DNA of 64,000 nt from Nesterenkonia sp. E16_10 (GTDB lineage: Bacteria; Actinomycetota; Actinomycetes; Actinomycetales; Micrococcaceae). Every line of letters starts with the position of its first letter. The stretch's first letter is position 1. Made by a program: the position numbers and the translations under genes. The stretch covers positions 1 through 64,000 of the forward strand of contig NZ_JADPSA010000038.1 of assembly GCF_017347085.1 (NCBI RefSeq). The letters run 5' to 3'. Shown piece after piece: positions 61,693-64,000 of this stretch. The notes below the pieces were generated by a model. That model saw only the letters and a list, made by a program, of their open reading frames with translations. It ran no database searches and was not told where the DNA came from.

Positions 61693-62652
61693 GTGACCGA
61701 GACTTCCACAGGTACAGCCACGACCGCAGCGACTTCACCCGGCGCAGCGACTTCACCCGGCGCGGAGACCGCGGCGGAGGCACCAGACTTCGGCGAGCAC
61801 CCGCACCGCATCATCGACCCCAAGCCTGCCGGGAAGACCCGGATCGCCTCGGTCAATGTCAACGGGATCCGCGCCGCGCACCGCAAGGGTATGGGCGAAT
61901 GGCTGGCCGAGCGCGAGATCGACATCCTCGCGCTCCAAGAGGTCCGCGCCAACGAGGAGATCCTCACCAAGCTGGTCACCGACATGACCGAGCCCATGGG
62001 CGAGACCTGGCACGTCCACGAGTACGAGGCCGCCGACAAGGGCCGGGCCGGCGTCGCGATCATCTCGCGCAGCGCCCCCATCGCCACCCGCAACGGGATC
62101 GGCGACGGCCACCCCGAGGACGAGGGCCGCTGGATCGAAGCAGACTACGCCCTCGAAGACGGTTCCACGCTGACCGTGGTCAGCGTCTACGTGCACTCCG
62201 GCGAGGTGGGAACGCCCAAGCAGGAGCACAAGATGCGGTTCCTGCAGTACATGAGCGAGTACCTCCCGAGGCTTGCCGGGCGCACCGATCATCTGCTGGT
62301 CATGGGTGATCTCAACGTGGGTCACCGGGAGCTCGACATCAAGAACTGGAAGGGCAATGTGAAGAACTCCGGCTTCCTGCCCGAGGAGCGCGCCTATTTC
62401 GACCAGTACTTCCAGGACCTCGGCTACGTGGACGTCGCGCGTTCCCTGGCCGGCGAGGTCGAGGGGCCCTACACCTGGTGGTCCTACCGCGGGAAGGCCT
62501 TCGACAACGACACCGGCTGGCGGATCGACTACCATATGGCAACCCCGGGCCTGGCTGAGCTGGCCGGCAACCTGCGCGTGGACCGGGCGCAGGACTATTC
62601 GCTGCGCTGGTCCGATCACGCCCCGCTCGTCGTGGACTACCAGCTGCCCTGA
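61693..62652 (+). CDS. xth: Exodeoxyribonuclease III
   Basis: A 319-residue AP endonuclease/exonuclease for base-excision repair, starting at GTG 61693. Motifs: ASVNVNGIRAAHRKG (Asn), LALQEVRANEE (metal Glu), VSVYVHSGEV, LVMGDLNVGHRELDI (Asp/Asn), and WRIDYHMATPGLAE then WSDHAPLVVDY (catalytic Asp-His). The first 45 residues are an extra Thr/Ala-rich tail built from two 18-base repeats (TSPGAA). Function is clear. Confidence 0.94.
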   Translation: MTETSTGTATTAATSPGAATSPGAETAAEAPDFGEHPHRIIDPKPAGKTRIASVNVNGIRAAHRKGMGEWLAEREIDILALQEVRANEEILTKLVTDMTEPMGETWHVHEYEAADKGRAGVAIISRSAPIATRNGIGDGHPEDEGRWIEADYALEDGSTLTVVSVYVHSGEVGTPKQEHKMRFLQYMSEYLPRLAGRTDHLLVMGDLNVGHRELDIKNWKGNVKNSGFLPEERAYFDQYFQDLGYVDVARSLAGEVEGPYTWWSYRGKAFDNDTGWRIDYHMATPGLAELAGNLRVDRAQDYSLRWSDHAPLVVDYQLP

Positions 62653-62745
62653 GCCCGGCTTCACACCTGACGCTTCACGACTGGCGCCTGACCCTGACCC
62701 TGACGCACGACCCTGAACCCTGCCCGACGACACGAAGGAACTGCT

Positions 62746-63753
62746 GTGACTGAGCGCGTACTCTCCGGGATGCAGCCCTCGGCTGACTCCCTGCACCTGG
62801 GCAACTACCTTGGAGCGCTGGTCAACTGGGTGAAGATGCAGGAACGCTACGACGCCTTCTTCTTCATCCCGGACATGCACGCGATCACCGTCCCGCAGGA
62901 TCCGGCCGAGCTGCGCACCCGGGTGCGCCGGACCGCCGCGCAGTATCTCGCGGGGGGCCTCGACGTCGAGCGCTCCACAGTGTTCGTGCAGTCCCACGTG
63001 CCGGAGCACGCGCAGCTGGGCTGGATCATGACCTGCCTGACCGGGATGGGCGAAGCCGCGCGGATGACCCAGTTCAAGGACAAGTCCGCCCGGCAGGGAG
63101 CCGACGCGGCCGGCGTCGGACTCTTCACCTACCCGATGCTGCAGGCGGCCGACATCCTGCTCTACCAGCCGCACGGGGTGCCGGTGGGGCACGATCAGAA
63201 GCAGCATGTGGAGCTCTCCCGCAACCTGGCTCAGCGCTTCAACCACCGCTATGGAGAGACCTTCCGAGTCCCCGAGCCGCTGATCCCGGAGACCGGCGCC
63301 CGGATCTATGACCTGCAGAACCCAACCGCGAAGATGTCCAAGTCCGCCGCCTCCCCGGCCGGGCTGCTGAACCTGATGGACACCGATAAGCAGATCGCGA
63401 AGAAGATCAAGTCTGCCGTGACCGACGACGGCGCCGAGATCCGGTTCGACCAGACCGAGAAGCCGGGGATCTCAAACCTGCTGAGCATTTACTCCGCGCT
63501 CACCGACCGGCCGGTGCAGCAGATCGTCGAGGAGTATCAGGGCCGAATGTATGGCCATCTGAAGGTGGAGCTGGCCGAGGTGGTCGTGGCGAGGCTCGGC
63601 CCGATCCGCGACCGCACCGAGGAGCTGCTCGAGGACCCGGCGCAGCTCGACGCGCTGCTGGCCACCGGTGCCGCGAAGGCCCGGGCCGTGGCGGGGGAGA
63701 CCCTCGCGCAGGTCTATGACAGGATCGGCTTCCTCCCAGCGAGCCCGCAGTGA
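62746..63753 (+). CDS. trpS: Tryptophanyl-tRNA synthetase
   Basis: A 335-residue class I synthetase starting at GTG 62746 after GAAGGAA. The HIGH-like motif is in [18 protein letters not shown], and KMSKS lies at about residue 196 in [14 protein letters not shown]. Tryptophan-binding segments ([39 protein letters not shown]) are intact. Length is standard. A further gene starts 31 bases downstream. Confidence 0.96.
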   Translation: MTERVLSGMQPSADSLHLGNYLGALVNWVKMQERYDAFFFIPDMHAITVPQDPAELRTRVRRTAAQYLAGGLDVERSTVFVQSHVPEHAQLGWIMTCLTGMGEAARMTQFKDKSARQGADAAGVGLFTYPMLQAADILLYQPHGVPVGHDQKQHVELSRNLAQRFNHRYGETFRVPEPLIPETGARIYDLQNPTAKMSKSAASPAGLLNLMDTDKQIAKKIKSAVTDDGAEIRFDQTEKPGISNLLSIYSALTDRPVQQIVEEYQGRMYGHLKVELAEVVVARLGPIRDRTEELLEDPAQLDALLATGAAKARAVAGETLAQVYDRIGFLPASPQ

Positions 63754-63784
63754 GCCTGCGCCGCAGCCGCGCGGGGAGCCCCGG

Positions 63785-64000
63785 GTGAGCGAGAACCCCT
63801 CCAGACTGCGCCCGCGGACCGGCGGTCACGGACTCATCGCCGGTCACGCGCGGGCCGCCGCGAAGGCGATGAATGACCGCGAGGAAGTCTCCGGGATGGT
63901 CAACCCGCTTGACCTGGAGGGGCTGCGCCGCCGCGAGGTCAAGGCCCGGCGTGCCTGGGGCCACGCCCGGCGGGAGGGTCGCGGCCGGGCTTCCATGTTC
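63785..64000 (+). CDS. Partial gene at the right edge
   Basis: GTG 63785, after GGGGAG, opens a frame of 72 codons running off the window. The visible part is basic and soluble (SRLRPRTGGHGLIAGHARAAAKAMNDREE, RRREVKARRAWGHARREGR in order). In related genomes trpS is, to my recollection, often followed by a YihY/BrkB-type membrane protein with a basic N-terminus, which this could be. The visible part alone does not identify it. Confidence 0.5.
   Translation, partial: MSENPSRLRPRTGGHGLIAGHARAAAKAMNDREEVSGMVNPLDLEGLRRREVKARRAWGHARREGRGRASMF

Overview
The window is high-GC actinobacterial chromosome. Gene content points to Micrococcales, probably Micrococcaceae: senX3-regX3 divergent from phoU, a DUF2516 gene, monomeric NADP isocitrate dehydrogenase, a tmk-holB-hydrolase block, and many GTG starts. 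Several very acidic lipoproteins would suit a salt-tolerant genus such as Nesterenkonia. The genus is an inference, not a measurement.

Bases 1 to about 12,040 are the right end of an integrated element, most likely a temperate-phage prophage whose left end lies outside the window. A leftward early operon runs from an immunity/excision switch near 9.2 kb down to the left edge. It encodes a Cro-like regulator, an excisionase-like protein, small proteins, a Cas4/RecB-like nuclease, an SSB-like protein, a P4-type primase-helicase, Cys-rich small proteins and a RusA-type resolvase. A repressor and a tyrosine integrase read rightward. A lipoprotein gene lies between the integrase and the probable attachment site, the 3' end of tRNA-Thr(CGT) at 12,043-12,115. 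Two features stand out. One is an 11-copy array of the 9-mer GTGGCACAA at 1,157-1,440. The other is an opposite-strand membrane-protein gene beside that array.

Bases 12,180 to 38,700 are core chromosome. They hold a universal stress protein, an exported hydrolase, holB and tmk, a transsulfuration-type enzyme, gpmA, phoU with a PHO box, senX3-regX3, purH, mgtE, icd, a hydroxyacid dehydrogenase, a gamma-carbonic-anhydrase-like protein, a flavin oxidoreductase with a trehalose-synthase-like GH13 enzyme, three acidic lipoproteins, a Fur-family regulator, glyA, folD and a luciferase-like oxidoreductase.

Bases 38,800 to 52,740 form a catabolic island. vanB-vanA (Rieske demethylase) are divergent from a PadR-type vanR. 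A second operon of SDR, amidohydrolase, acyl-CoA dehydrogenase, MaoC hydratase, two substrate-binding proteins and a CoA ligase is divergent from a MarR regulator. Its enzyme order matches the phenylpropanoid (phd/cou) pathway of Corynebacterium and Rhodococcus. Together these could take up hydroxycinnamates such as ferulate, shorten the side chain to vanillate and demethylate it to protocatechuate. Uptake here appears to use a TauABC/SsuABC-like ABC importer whose ATPase and two permeases are encoded just beyond the MarR gene. Matching TTGA-N5-TCAA sites near both operons suggest one regulator controls them.

Bases 52,985 to 64,000 hold a NodIJ-like ABC exporter with a fused double permease, a MacB-like ABC pair, a Gly/Pro-rich membrane protein, a 14-TM MFS exporter, a NIPSNAP-like protein, a coiled membrane protein, exonuclease III, trpS and a truncated gene at the right edge. 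A large palindromic repeat occurs twice, at 38,715-38,788 and 52,892-52,965.
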